Below are positions 50,165 to 58,844 of a stretch of 64,000 bases of DNA, one piece after another. A program made the position numbers and the translations under genes. Position 1 is the first letter of the stretch, and each line of letters begins with the position of its first letter. Under the pieces are notes generated by a model. That model was not told the origin of the DNA, made no database searches, and worked only from the letters and a program-made list of their open reading frames with translations. Origin of the DNA: Occultella aeris (GTDB lineage: Bacteria; Actinomycetota; Actinomycetes; Actinomycetales; Beutenbergiaceae); contig NZ_CACRYJ010000055.1 of NCBI RefSeq assembly GCF_902703175.1, forward strand, positions 1-64,000, written 5' to 3'.

Positions 50165-50980
50165 CTACTCCCGCACGGCACCCTCGAGCATGCCCCGGAT
50201 GAAGGACCGCTGCGCGAACAGGTACAGGATCACCACCGGCAGGGCCACCAGCACCGCGGCGGCGGCCAGCAGCGCGGTCGCCTGGACGTGCTGCCCCTTG
50301 AAGATCGCCAACGCCAGCGGGGCCGTGCGGAACTCCCCGTTCGGACTCATCACCAGCGGGATCAGGAACTCGTTCCAGGTCCACATGAACGCCAGCACGG
50401 TCAGCGTCATGACCGCGGGCCGGCCGATCGGCACGAGGATCGACCACAGCACGCGACGTGGGCTCGCGCCGTCGAGGGTGGCCGCCTCGATCAGCGACGG
50501 CGGACTCGTCCGGAAGTACGCGCGCATCCAGTAGGTGCCGAACGCGATGGACTGGGCGATCTGCGGGAGCGCCACGGCCCACAGCGTGTTCGTCAGGCCG
50601 ACCTCGCGCAGGTCGTAGAACAGTGGCACCACGATCGCCTCCGTCGGCACCATGATGCCCAGCAGGAACAGGTAGAACAGTGCCCGCGAGCCGGCGAACC
50701 TCATCGTGCCGAACGCGAACCCGGACAGGATGGATGCGATCACGGCCACCGACACCACGGTCACCGACACCAGCAGCGACGTGCGCAGGTACCGCGAGAA
50801 CTCGCCCTCGGTCCACGCGTCGACGAAGTTCTCCGGGTGCAGTCCGAGGATCCCGGGTGAGGTGGCGGACTGCGGCGAGAGCGCCGCGGCCAGCACGGTG
50901 ACGATCGGGGCGAGCGCGAACGCCGCGAACACGATCAGGATCACGTAGTTCAGGGCGCGTTCGGTGCCGGAGGTGATCAT
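50165..50980 (-). CDS. Carbohydrate ABC transporter permease (MalG-like)
   Basis: A 271-aa permease of the CUT1 sugar transporter type with six hydrophobic segments. The EAA loop reads LIEAATLDGASPRRVLWSILVP near residue 172, typical of MalG-like subunits, and the protein ends in the conserved AQRSFIRGMLEGAVRE. The longer frame on this strand is a shadow of the neighbouring permease gene; ATG 50980 overlaps the upstream stop (ATGA). No ATPase gene is in the cluster, so a shared MsmK-like ATPase is expected. Confidence 0.91.
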   Translation of the reverse strand: MITSGTERALNYVILIVFAAFALAPIVTVLAAALSPQSATSPGILGLHPENFVDAWTEGEFSRYLRTSLLVSVTVVSVAVIASILSGFAFGTMRFAGSRALFYLFLLGIMVPTEAIVVPLFYDLREVGLTNTLWAVALPQIAQSIAFGTYWMRAYFRTSPPSLIEAATLDGASPRRVLWSILVPIGRPAVMTLTVLAFMWTWNEFLIPLVMSPNGEFRTAPLALAIFKGQHVQATALLAAAAVLVALPVVILYLFAQRSFIRGMLEGAVRE

Positions 50981-51846
50981 GCCTGGCGCCCCTCGGCGAT
51001 CCGGTTCACGATCACGTTCAGCACGAAGATGATCGCGGTCAGGGCGACGGCGATCGCGGCCGCCGAGCCCACCGCGCCCTCCCGGAAGGCTCGTTGGAAG
51101 ACCTCGTACGCGGGCACCGTGGTGGAGTTGCCGGGGCCGCCGCCGGTGGTCACGTAGACGAGGTCGAACGTCTTCAGCGCGGCCACGATCGTCAGGGTCA
51201 GGGCCACCGCGATCTCCCCGCGCACGCTCGGCAGCGTGATCGCGAAGAACTCCCGGATCGCCCCGGCACCGTCGAGGCGGGCCGCCTCGAACAGTTCCCG
51301 CGGCACCCGCCCCATCCCGGCCAGCAGCAGTACGGTCACGAGCCCGGTCTGCACCCAGGTGCCGACGATCCCCACCGCCGGCAGGGTCCACGTGTAGTCA
51401 CCCAGCCAGGTCCGGGTCAGCGCATCGAGCCCGACGGCGCGCAACGCGGTGTTCAGGCCGCCGTCGGGGGCGTAGATCTGCCGCCACGCGACCGCCACGA
51501 CCACCATGGCCAGGACCTGCGGCAGGAACACCACCGTCCGGAACAGGCCGAGACCACGCACCTGCGCCCGGTTCAGGATCGCCGCGACCACCAGACCGAG
51601 AACCAGCGGCAACACGCTGAAGAAGAAGATCAGCACGAGGGCGTGCCCGAACGCGGCCCGGAGCACCTCGTCGGTGAACAGTTCCACGTAGTTGTCGAAC
51701 CCGACGAACTCCGACGCGCCTAGCCCGTCCCATTCGAACAGCGAGAACTGGACGGACCGGATCAGCGGGTAGATCAAGAACCCGCCGAACAGCATCAGGG
51801 CTGGAGCCAGGTACAGGTACGGCAGGTACCGGCGCTGGTGCCTCAT
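50977..51846 (-). CDS. Carbohydrate ABC transporter permease (MalF-like)
   Basis: A 289-aa permease of the MalF/UgpA type: LYLAPALMLFGGFLIYPLIRSVQFSLFEWDGLG at the start, then further hydrophobic segments and the EAA loop ELFEAARLDGAGAIREFFAITLP near residue 185. It is 47 bases after the solute-binding gene and overlaps the second permease gene. It would form the translocation pore together with the MalG-like protein. Confidence 0.91.
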   Translation of the reverse strand: MRHQRRYLPYLYLAPALMLFGGFLIYPLIRSVQFSLFEWDGLGASEFVGFDNYVELFTDEVLRAAFGHALVLIFFFSVLPLVLGLVVAAILNRAQVRGLGLFRTVVFLPQVLAMVVVAVAWRQIYAPDGGLNTALRAVGLDALTRTWLGDYTWTLPAVGIVGTWVQTGLVTVLLLAGMGRVPRELFEAARLDGAGAIREFFAITLPSVRGEIAVALTLTIVAALKTFDLVYVTTGGGPGNSTTVPAYEVFQRAFREGAVGSAAAIAVALTAIIFVLNVIVNRIAEGRQA

Positions 51847-51893
51847 CGTGCGCCCGCGGTCGATGCCCGGCCCGTCGCGTCGTGCACCCTCGC

Positions 51894-53261
51894 TCAGCCT
51901 TCGGCGACGAATGCGCTGTAGTCGTCCTCCAGGACCTGCGTGAACTGTGCCGGATCCGTCTGGGTGGCGATCAGGTCCTGCAGTGCCGCGCCGATCGTGT
52001 CACCCATGGTCGGGGTCGCCCAGTCCAGGTACGGCAGCAGATGCCCGTTCTCGCTGACGTCCCCGAACGCCGCGAAGATGTCCGCGTTCACCCCGGACTC
52101 CGGGGCGAGCTCGGCGGTCCGGTTCACGGGCATGTTGCCGGTCTCGGCGAGGACCGCCATGGCGTCGTCGCTGGTGATGAAGTCGATGTACCCGGCCGCG
52201 GCGTCCGCGTTCGGGCTCTGCGCCGTGACGGCGAACGGGAGCCCCGTCGCACCGGTGGTGGCGCGCGCCCCGCCGGCCTCCGCGGGCGGCGGTGCCATGA
52301 AGCCGACGTCCTCGCCCATGGCCGCCTCGAGGTCCGCGGCGAGCCAGGAACCACCGATCAGGAACGTGCCGGTGCCCTCGCCGAAGGAGGCCCAGGCGGC
52401 GTCGTAGTCGGTGCCGTTCGGACCCTCGTTGAAGTACCCGGACTCCACCCAGCCCTGCAGCTCGGCGGCCGCCGCCTCATTCTCGGGGGTGAGCCAGGAG
52501 GCGCCCGCGTTGCCCTGCCCGAGCGCGGCGATCTGATCCGCGGGCACGTGCTGACCCTGGATCGGGCCGAACACGTGCACGGCCGGCCAGCCGTCCAGGT
52601 TGCCGAGCTGGATCGGCACCTGACCGGCGGCCTGCGCGCTCGCCAGCGCGGCGGTGAAGTCCGCCCAGGTGCCGCCCGTCAGCGCCGCCTCGTCGATGCC
52701 CGCGGCGCTCAGCGCGGCCCGGGAGTAGAAGATACCGACGATCTCGCCGACCTGCGGCAGCCCGTAGATGTTGCCCTCGCCGAACGTCACGCCGTCCGCG
52801 GAGTAGGTCGAGGCCGCCAGCACGGACTCCGAGTACCGGTCGGTCCAGCCGTACGCGTCCGCGTACGGGGTCAGGTCCAGCAGCAGGTCGGCGCCGACGA
52901 ACGCCCCCATGGTTCCGCGGGAGTTGTTGGCCTGCACCACGTCCGGGGCGTCGTCCCCGGTGAGGGCGCCGCGCAGAGTCGTCTCGAGGTCGTCGAAGGA
53001 CTGCGAGAGCCGGTCGATGGTGATGTTCGGGTAGGCGTCCATGAACGCCTCGTTCAACTGCGTCATCTGCTCGTCCTGGCCGCCACGGGTCTCCTGGTCC
53101 CATACGGTCAGCGTGATGTCCCCGAGGGCGGCGAGATCCGTCGAGATCTCCCGGTCCTCGGACGTCGGGGGATCCTCCGAGCCCGAGCCGGGGGCGCAGG
53201 CGGCGAGCAGCACGCCGGCGGCGAGCACCGCCGTCGAGATCTTCAGAGCATTGCGGTTCAT
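51894..53261 (-). CDS. Sugar ABC transporter solute-binding lipoprotein
   Basis: A 455-aa extracellular sugar-binding protein (SBP_bac_1 type). The lipobox is LAAC with Cys22. Family features: ITLTVWDQETRGGQDEQMTQLNEAFMDAYPNI (region) at the start, PDVVQANNSRGTMGAF, then GTFLIGGSWLAADLEA and ATTGATGLPFAVTAQSPNADAAAGYIDF near the C-terminus. It follows the kinase gene by 27 bases. The ligand is likely a di- or oligosaccharide whose phosphate form is cleaved by the GH4 enzyme nearby; this is inference from context. Confidence 0.91.
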   Translation of the reverse strand: MNRNALKISTAVLAAGVLLAACAPGSGSEDPPTSEDREISTDLAALGDITLTVWDQETRGGQDEQMTQLNEAFMDAYPNITIDRLSQSFDDLETTLRGALTGDDAPDVVQANNSRGTMGAFVGADLLLDLTPYADAYGWTDRYSESVLAASTYSADGVTFGEGNIYGLPQVGEIVGIFYSRAALSAAGIDEAALTGGTWADFTAALASAQAAGQVPIQLGNLDGWPAVHVFGPIQGQHVPADQIAALGQGNAGASWLTPENEAAAAELQGWVESGYFNEGPNGTDYDAAWASFGEGTGTFLIGGSWLAADLEAAMGEDVGFMAPPPAEAGGARATTGATGLPFAVTAQSPNADAAAGYIDFITSDDAMAVLAETGNMPVNRTAELAPESGVNADIFAAFGDVSENGHLLPYLDWATPTMGDTIGAALQDLIATQTDPAQFTQVLEDDYSAFVAEG

Positions 53262-53288
53262 GATCGTCCTTGCGTTTCGGGGGATGGG

Positions 53289-54488
53289 TCAGGGGGTCGA
53301 CGGCGGCACGTCGGGTCGCGGGGGCGGCGGCGGATAGCGCAGCGCAGGCTGGGCGACGGGCTCGTCGGTGGCGACGTCCGCGTCCGACAACCGGGCGATC
53401 GTGGCCTCGGCCCGGCGTACCCGGCGGGTGTCCACACCCTTCAGGCACTCCTCCATGAAGCCGTAGTGGGTCACGGTCTCACGGGCGTCGGCCCTTCCTT
53501 CGGCCGCGTGCTCCTTCGTCACGCGCCACCAGTCGGCGAGGTCGCCCCACCCGGGCGCGGCCAGCGAGCCGCCGAACTGCTGCACGGCCAGCGCCGAGCA
53601 GAGCACGCCGAACCGGAGCCGCTTCTGCAGCGGCCAGCCGCGCAGGGTGCCCAGCACCAGCGCTGCGGCGAACACGTCGCCTGCACCGGTCGGGTCTATC
53701 GCGTCGACCCGCAGCGACGGCGCCGCCGCCCGCTCCCCGGTGGAGGAGTCGATCGCGATGACGCCCTTGTGCCCGCGGGTGACCACCGCGAGCGGCACGT
53801 GTTCGGCGAGCGCCACCAGGGCCGCCTCGGGACTTGTGGTGCGGGTATAACCCATCGCCTCGTCGGCGTTCGGGGTGAACGCGTGGCAGTCCTCGAGGTC
53901 GGTCAGGATCCGCCGGTCCCACTGCTGCTCGGGGTCCCAGCCGGCGTCGGCGAACACGAGCGCGCCGTCGCGGGCGGCCTCGCGCCACCAGGAGGCCTCC
54001 CGCACCTCGGGGTCGCCCAGGTCCGCGAGCACCGCGCGGGTGCGCGGCGGTGGCGAGAGCAGGTCGGTGATCGGCTCGGGCGCGGGATGCCCGTGCGTCA
54101 CCATCGACCGGTCGTCGTCCAGCGCCAGCGAGACCGTGACCGGGGTGTGCCAGTCGTGGAAGCGCCGGGACCTGCTCAGGTCCACGTGCTCCTGGTCGCG
54201 CAGCACCGACCACATCCAGTCGCCGTAGAGATCATCACCGAAGCCGGCCGCGAGGCCCGTGCGCAGGCCGAGGCGGGCGGTCGCCACGGCAAGGTTCGCG
54301 ATGCCGCCGGGGCAGGAGCCCATGCCCTCGGTCCAGACCTCCGTGCCCGGTGCCGGCGGAACCGGGAACCCGGTGAAGACCAGGTCGAAGAAGACGGTAC
54401 CGGCCAGCAGCACGTCGAGCGTCGGTGGGGCAGGAGCGGCGGCGGGCGGCCTGGCGGGGTAGATCATGGTGAGTAGGGAGTCTGCCAT
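53289..54488 (-). CDS. PfkB family carbohydrate kinase
   Basis: A 399-aa ribokinase-like sugar kinase. Signatures: GGIANLAVATARLGLRTGLAAGFGDD near residue 60, and DPTGAGDVFAAALVLG near residue 240 with the catalytic Asp. The C-terminal 80 residues (after GFMEECLKG) are an extra, Pro-rich tail. It is the first gene of the sugar ABC operon. It might phosphorylate the imported sugar for the divergent GH4 enzyme. The start is uncertain: ATG 54488 or ATG 54467; no ribosome binding site is visible for either. Confidence 0.85.
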   Translation of the reverse strand: MADSLLTMIYPARPPAAAPAPPTLDVLLAGTVFFDLVFTGFPVPPAPGTEVWTEGMGSCPGGIANLAVATARLGLRTGLAAGFGDDLYGDWMWSVLRDQEHVDLSRSRRFHDWHTPVTVSLALDDDRSMVTHGHPAPEPITDLLSPPPRTRAVLADLGDPEVREASWWREAARDGALVFADAGWDPEQQWDRRILTDLEDCHAFTPNADEAMGYTRTTSPEAALVALAEHVPLAVVTRGHKGVIAIDSSTGERAAAPSLRVDAIDPTGAGDVFAAALVLGTLRGWPLQKRLRFGVLCSALAVQQFGGSLAAPGWGDLADWWRVTKEHAAEGRADARETVTHYGFMEECLKGVDTRRVRRAEATIARLSDADVATDEPVAQPALRYPPPPPRPDVPPSTP

Positions 54489-54507
54489 GGTGGGCTACGT
54501 TGCGGAC

Positions 54508-55854
54508 ATGAGAATTGCCATCCTCGGCGGCGGGGGGTTCCGGGTGCCGCTGGTCTACTCGGCGCTGGCCCGCGCCCACGACCGCGTGGGCACCACTGAG
54601 GTCGTGCTGCAGGACACCGACCCGGCCCGGCTGCGGACCATGGCGGCCGTCCTCGACGGCATGGCCGCCGACCTGCCGCACCCCCCCTCGGTGACCGTCG
54701 CCGCCGATCTGGACTCCGCCGTCGCCGGCATCGACGTCGTGTTCAGCGCGATCAGGGTGGGCGGCACGCACGGGCGCACCGTCGACGAACGGGTGGCCCT
54801 TGGCCTCGGCCTGCTCGGTCAGGAGACGATCGGCGCGGGCGGCCTGGCTTACGCGCTGCGCACGGTGCCCGTCATGGACCACGTCGCCGCCCGCATCGCG
54901 GCGCTCGCACCGCAGGCCTGGACCATCAACTTCACCAACCCCGCCGGCATCATCACCGAGGTGATGCGGACCCACCTGGGGGACCGGGTGGTCGGCATCT
55001 GCGACACCCCGATCGGGCTGGTCCGGCGGGTCGCTCGGACCCTCGGCGTGGACCACGCCGACGCCGTCGTCGACTACGTCGGGCTGAACCACCTCGGCTG
55101 GCTGCACGCGTTGACGGTCGACGGCGTCGATCGCCTTCCCGAGCTGCTCGCCGACGATGGGCTGCTCGGCTCGATCGAGGAGGCCCGCACCCTGGGGCTG
55201 GACTGGGTCCGGGCGCTGGGGGCCATCCCGAACGAGTACCTCTACTACTACTACTACGCCCGTGAGGCAGCGGCCCGGATCACCGGTGCCGAGCAGACCC
55301 GTGGTGAGTTCCTCGACGCCCAGCAGTCGGCGTTCTACGCGCGCGCGGGCACCGGCACCGAAGCCGTGGCGGCCCGCACCGCCTGGGACGAGACGCTGCA
55401 CGAGCGGGAGGCCACCTACATGGCCGAGGCACGCGAGGGCGAGCGGGAACAGGCCGATGTCGAGGGGGGCGGCTACCACGAGGTGGCCGTCGACCTGATG
55501 GCGGCACTGCTCGCGGGCGAGCGCGCGTCGATGATCCTGGACATCGCGAACAACGGCATCATCCCGACGCTGCCGGACGACGCGGTCATCGAGGTGCCCT
55601 GCCGGGTGGACTCCTCGGGAGTGGCACCACTGGTGCCGCCGTCGCCGTTGGGCCTGGACGAACTGGGTCTGGTCACCGCGGTCAAGGCCGCGGACCGGCT
55701 GCTCATCGAGGCCGCCCGGACCGGTTCGCGTGAGCTCGCCTGGCGTGCGTTCGCGGTGCACCCGCTGGTGGACTCGGTGGACCTGGCCCGGCGCCTCGTG
55801 GACGGCTACGTCGCCGCCAGCCCTCAGATCGCGGCGGTCCTGCACACCGAGTGA
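54508..55854 (+). CDS. Glycoside hydrolase family 4, 6-phospho-beta-glucosidase-like
   Basis: A 448-aa NAD- and metal-dependent GH4 enzyme. The NAD site is RIAILGGGGFRVPLVYSAL at the start; further landmarks are NFTNPAGIITEV, the CDTPIGL site around Cys165, VGLNHLGWLHAL and the YYYYYAREAA stretch. These suit a phospho-beta-glucosidase, but GH4 also holds other specificities. ATG 54508 lies six bases after TACGTT, so it appears leaderless. It is divergent from the PfkB kinase, forty bases away or less. Confidence 0.88.
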   Translation: MRIAILGGGGFRVPLVYSALARAHDRVGTTEVVLQDTDPARLRTMAAVLDGMAADLPHPPSVTVAADLDSAVAGIDVVFSAIRVGGTHGRTVDERVALGLGLLGQETIGAGGLAYALRTVPVMDHVAARIAALAPQAWTINFTNPAGIITEVMRTHLGDRVVGICDTPIGLVRRVARTLGVDHADAVVDYVGLNHLGWLHALTVDGVDRLPELLADDGLLGSIEEARTLGLDWVRALGAIPNEYLYYYYYAREAAARITGAEQTRGEFLDAQQSAFYARAGTGTEAVAARTAWDETLHEREATYMAEAREGEREQADVEGGGYHEVAVDLMAALLAGERASMILDIANNGIIPTLPDDAVIEVPCRVDSSGVAPLVPPSPLGLDELGLVTAVKAADRLLIEAARTGSRELAWRAFAVHPLVDSVDLARRLVDGYVAASPQIAAVLHTE

Positions 55855-55961
55855 GTCATCCCACAGACGGGTGCCATTCGCGATCCGGCGTGGCACACTC
55901 ATTTCGCCGGGGGGCGGCGCCGCGGGGCGCAAGGGGAGGATCCGAGAACGAGGGGAAGTCT

Positions 55962-56897
55962 ATGGCGGGAGTGTTGCGGATGCGCCGTGCCATCGTCGGG
56001 CTGACCCTTGCGAGCGCCGTGGCGCTCGCGGGCTGTGCCGCCGAACAGACCCTCCCACCGGAGGAACCGATCACGCCCGCAGCACCCCAGCAGACCGAAC
56101 CCACGCCCGAGGAGGGCCAGGGTGGAAGACCGGGCGACCTGCCGTCGTCCACCGCGCCCGGCGGCAGCGACACCCCGGCGCCGGGACCGACCTCCACCGA
56201 CCCGGACACGGCGGACCCGAGCGACCCGGCCACGACGACCACGCCGGACCCGACCACCTCGGAGCCGGGCGCCGAGACGCCCACGTCGGGCCCGACCACG
56301 TCCGATCCGACGACGTCGCCCTCGCCGGAGCCGACCGACCCACCCACCGACCCGGGAGCCACACCGGTGCCGACACCGCCCACGCTGCTGCGGCCGCCGC
56401 CGGGTTACGCCCGTGGCGACGGCGCCGTGACCGCGGACGGCTGGACCGAGGTCCTCGTCGGCCGGTGCACCTACCTGACTCGCGCCAGTGCGGGGGAGGA
56501 CCCGGTGAACCCGCGCGAGGCCGGCGACGCCCGTGAGCTGTCCGCGACCACCCTCACCGGGCACCAGGCCGCGGACGGCGGCGCCGGTGCCACGGCAGCG
56601 ACCGACCTCGCCCTCTACAACGGCGCCGCTGCCGACGCCGACCCGCAGGACCGGACCAACCTGCTCGCGTCCGACTGGACGAACGCCGAAGGTGCCGTGG
56701 TGCGCGGCGCCGCCCGCACCGAGGTGATGCTCGACTACTGGGGCACCGCCTACCTGGACACCACCGAACTGCGGTTCGTGTGCCCGGACGGAACCTTCGA
56801 CGAGGACGGCTGGGCCGAGCTCTGGCCGCACGTGCGGGTCGCGAACCCGGCCCATGAGCGCCCGGGCGAGTGGTCGCCGGCGCCAGCCGCCGACTGA
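55962..56897 (+). CDS. Putative lipoprotein with Pro/Thr/Ser-rich linker
   Basis: About 311 aa. The signal peptide ends in LAGC with Cys25. Residues about 30-145 are a low-complexity Pro, Thr, Ser, Asp and Glu linker, probably spanning the cell wall. The C-terminal 165 residues form a compact domain with no known match (GWTEVLVGRCTYLTRASAGEDP, AYLDTTELRFVCPDG) and two Cys that may form a disulfide outside the cell. ATG 55962 is preceded by GAGGGGAAG. Function unknown. Confidence 0.72.
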   Translation: MAGVLRMRRAIVGLTLASAVALAGCAAEQTLPPEEPITPAAPQQTEPTPEEGQGGRPGDLPSSTAPGGSDTPAPGPTSTDPDTADPSDPATTTTPDPTTSEPGAETPTSGPTTSDPTTSPSPEPTDPPTDPGATPVPTPPTLLRPPPGYARGDGAVTADGWTEVLVGRCTYLTRASAGEDPVNPREAGDARELSATTLTGHQAADGGAGATAATDLALYNGAAADADPQDRTNLLASDWTNAEGAVVRGAARTEVMLDYWGTAYLDTTELRFVCPDGTFDEDGWAELWPHVRVANPAHERPGEWSPAPAAD

Positions 56898-56958
56898 GGC
56901 AGGCCGTCAGCACTACCGGCGGCGGGCGACGACGCCCACCACCGGCGCGGTCGTGCGG

Positions 56959-57129
56959 TCAGCGCGCTTCGCGGAACTCCACGTGCCGGCGCACCCGTGG
57001 GTCGTACTTGCTCAGCACGATCCGGTCGGGATCGTTGCGGCGGCTCTTGGTGGACACGTACTCGTAGCCGGTGCCCGCGGTGGACCGCAGGGTGATCTTC
57101 GGTCGCAGGGTCTTGCTGGTCGAGGCCAT
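56959..57129 (-). CDS. rpmG: 50S ribosomal protein L33, zinc-free (C-minus) form
   Basis: A 56-aa L33 protein, starting [19 protein letters not shown] and ending HVEFREAR. It contains [21 protein letters not shown], the normal L33 body, but no Cys, so the two CxxC zinc motifs of the C-plus form are absent. Actinobacteria use such paralogues to spare zinc. AAGGAG lies at a good distance before ATG 57129. A Zur-like box lies about 80 bases upstream. The longer frame is not used. Confidence 0.94.
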   Translation of the reverse strand: MASTSKTLRPKITLRSTAGTGYEYVSTKSRRNDPDRIVLSKYDPRVRRHVEFREAR

Positions 57130-57209
57130 CGACGCTTCTCCTTCTGCGCAGTACTGCCCGCGCTTCCATTCCGGCGCTGCACCGGACACCTGCTTGAACG
57201 GAACGTGGG

Positions 57210-57225
57210 TGAGAATCATTCCCGA
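57210..57225. promoter_or_regulatory. Zur-like operator upstream of zinc-free rpmG
   Basis: TGAGAATCATTCCCGA is a near-palindrome (arms TGAGAAT and ATTCCCGA, with two mismatches) that resembles the Zur box of actinobacteria (TGAxAATxATTxTCA). It precedes a zinc-free ribosomal protein gene, the classic Zur target. The sequence is seen directly; the regulator is inferred. Confidence 0.62.
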
Positions 57226-57231
57226 TAATTG

Positions 57232-58209
57232 CTACGGAACCAGCACCGAACGCACCCCCGAACCCACCTGTTCGGTCCACGCGATGTTGACCTCGCGCAG
57301 CGGTCGGGTGAGGGTCTCGATGGCAAGCGTGCCCGCGGCGAGCATGCCGAACAGCACCGGGACGATCTCGGTCCCGACGCGGGCGAAGGCCTCCCTCGGC
57401 ACGCTGCCCGCACCCTGCCCGACCAGTTCGACGCCGGCGCTGCGCAGGACTGCTGCGGGCAGCTCCAGCGTGGGCCCCGCGCTCTCGCCGATCTGCACGA
57501 ACCTGGTCCGGTGGAACCCTGCGGTGAGGGCGTCGTTCGCGAGGGCGCGCAGGGTCGTCTCGGCCGGCGCGCCCCACAGGTAGTCCAGGATGAGGTCGAG
57601 GGGGTGTTCCGCATGGACGGCGCGCACGGCTGCTGCCAGCTCCTGACGACCCTCGAGCCGGATGACGGCATCGGCGCCCAGTACGCGCAACCGCTGCAGG
57701 CGGGCCTCGTCGCGACCGACGGCGACCACGTGCCCGGCTCCGAACCGGTGTTTGGCCAGTTGCACCGCGAGGGCGCCGGTCACGCCCGTCCCACCAAGGA
57801 CGAGCACCGATTGGCCGGGCCGGATCTGCCCGGCGTACTCCAGGGCCAACCACGCCGAGACCGCCGCGTTCGGCATCGCGGCGGCGGCGGCATCGGTGAC
57901 TCCTGCCGGGATCTCGAAGGCTCGGCTCGGGTCGACCGCGAGATACTCGGCCATGGCCCCGGCCGGCGGGGTCGCTCCGGCGTACACCCGGCGACCGTCC
58001 GGCAGGTCGGCGACCGCGTCCAGTCCCACCTGCGCGGGGAACGCCATCCGGCCGCTTCCGTAGTGGGTTCCCGCGACCAGCATCCGCTCGATGTTCTTGA
58101 TCGCCGCAGCCCGCACGCGGGCCATGGCCCAGCCATCGGGGAGTTCCGGCTCCGCCACCTCGCGACACTGGGGCACCTGGCCCGTGGCCTCGATCACTGC
58201 TGCTCTCAT
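57232..58209 (-). CDS. Quinone oxidoreductase-like zinc-type dehydrogenase
   Basis: A 325-aa medium-chain dehydrogenase. The GroES-like N-terminal domain (AAVIEATGQVPQCREVAEPELPDG region) is followed by the Rossmann site SVLVLGGTGVTGALAVQLAKHRFGAGHVVAVGRDEARL near residue 135. It lacks zinc-binding Cys residues. GGAGG before ATG 58209 fixes the start. It is divergent from a MarR gene and shares a palindromic operator, so it is likely induced by a small aromatic or electrophilic molecule. Confidence 0.82.
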   Translation of the reverse strand: MRAAVIEATGQVPQCREVAEPELPDGWAMARVRAAAIKNIERMLVAGTHYGSGRMAFPAQVGLDAVADLPDGRRVYAGATPPAGAMAEYLAVDPSRAFEIPAGVTDAAAAAMPNAAVSAWLALEYAGQIRPGQSVLVLGGTGVTGALAVQLAKHRFGAGHVVAVGRDEARLQRLRVLGADAVIRLEGRQELAAAVRAVHAEHPLDLILDYLWGAPAETTLRALANDALTAGFHRTRFVQIGESAGPTLELPAAVLRSAGVELVGQGAGSVPREAFARVGTEIVPVLFGMLAAGTLAIETLTRPLREVNIAWTEQVGSGVRSVLVP

Positions 58210-58225
58210 CACGTCATCCTCCAGT

Positions 58226-58247
58226 TATCGTTTCCCGGGAAACGATA
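58226..58247. promoter_or_regulatory. MarR-type operator, perfect 22-bp palindrome
   Basis: Two exact half sites TATCGTTTCCC and GGGAAACGATA meet in the centre without a spacer. The palindrome lies in the gap between the divergent dehydrogenase and MarR genes. It is 16 bases before the dehydrogenase start codon and about 33 before the MarR start, suitable for repression of both. Confidence 0.85.
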
Positions 58248-58280
58248 TGCCTGGCTGCCCGTTCTGGCAAGATGGTTTCC

Positions 58281-58805
58281 ATGGATACGAAGATGATGGC
58301 GATCGAGCGGATCGGTGAGCTCGTCGCCGCCGTCACGGCCCGCTTCGCCGACGAGGATCCGGACGAGCAGGCCTGGATGCGGGACCAGTGCTCTCCTGCG
58401 GCGCAGCGGATCCTGGCCGAGATCGGTGTCTCGGCGCTGCACCTGCTCGACGCGATCCCTGCCGATGACGGCACCGGTGCGTCGGTCAACATCGTCGGCC
58501 TGTCCCGGGCGACCGGGATGCCCAAGGGAACCGTGTCCAAGACAGTGCAACGGCTGGTGACGAGCGGTGCCGTGGCCCGGCATCAGATCCCGGACAACCG
58601 GAAGGAGGTCCACCTGCGGCTGACTGAGCCGGGGGAGGAGATCCGACGTGCGCACCGCAGCCTCCACGAGGAGATGGGCAACGGGCTGGCCGCCTTCATG
58701 GGCCGCTATTCAGCCGCCGACCTGGAGGTCATCACCCGGGTGCTCGATGACCTGCTCCGGCTGCCGCGGGAGGGACTGCGCTTCCGCCCCGATCTGCTCG
58801 CGTGA
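58281..58805 (+). CDS. MarR family transcriptional regulator
   Basis: About 174 aa with a winged helix: SVNIVGLSRATGMPKGTVSKTVQRLVTSGAVARHQIPDNRKEVHLRLTEPG is the central region (residues about 72-122), with the recognition helix in GMPKGTVSKTVQRL and the wing at PDNRKEVHLRLT. ATG 58281 has CAAGAT seven bases upstream and no ribosome binding site; ATG 58272 in frame is the alternative. Divergent from the dehydrogenase gene, which it probably represses through the 22-bp palindrome. Confidence 0.86.
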   Translation: MDTKMMAIERIGELVAAVTARFADEDPDEQAWMRDQCSPAAQRILAEIGVSALHLLDAIPADDGTGASVNIVGLSRATGMPKGTVSKTVQRLVTSGAVARHQIPDNRKEVHLRLTEPGEEIRRAHRSLHEEMGNGLAAFMGRYSAADLEVITRVLDDLLRLPREGLRFRPDLLA

Positions 58806-58844
58806 CTTCGAGATCGTGGGCCGCCGTGACCTAGGCTCGAACCC

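Noticed and set aside
51882-54476. 864-codon plus-strand frame across the sugar transporter and kinase genes
   Set aside because: Antisense shadow with His/Arg/Gly/Val-rich composition and no domain.
55962-56897. Classification of the lipoprotein as a protease inhibitor or penicillin-binding protein
   Set aside because: No motif in the C-terminal domain supports either; left as unknown.
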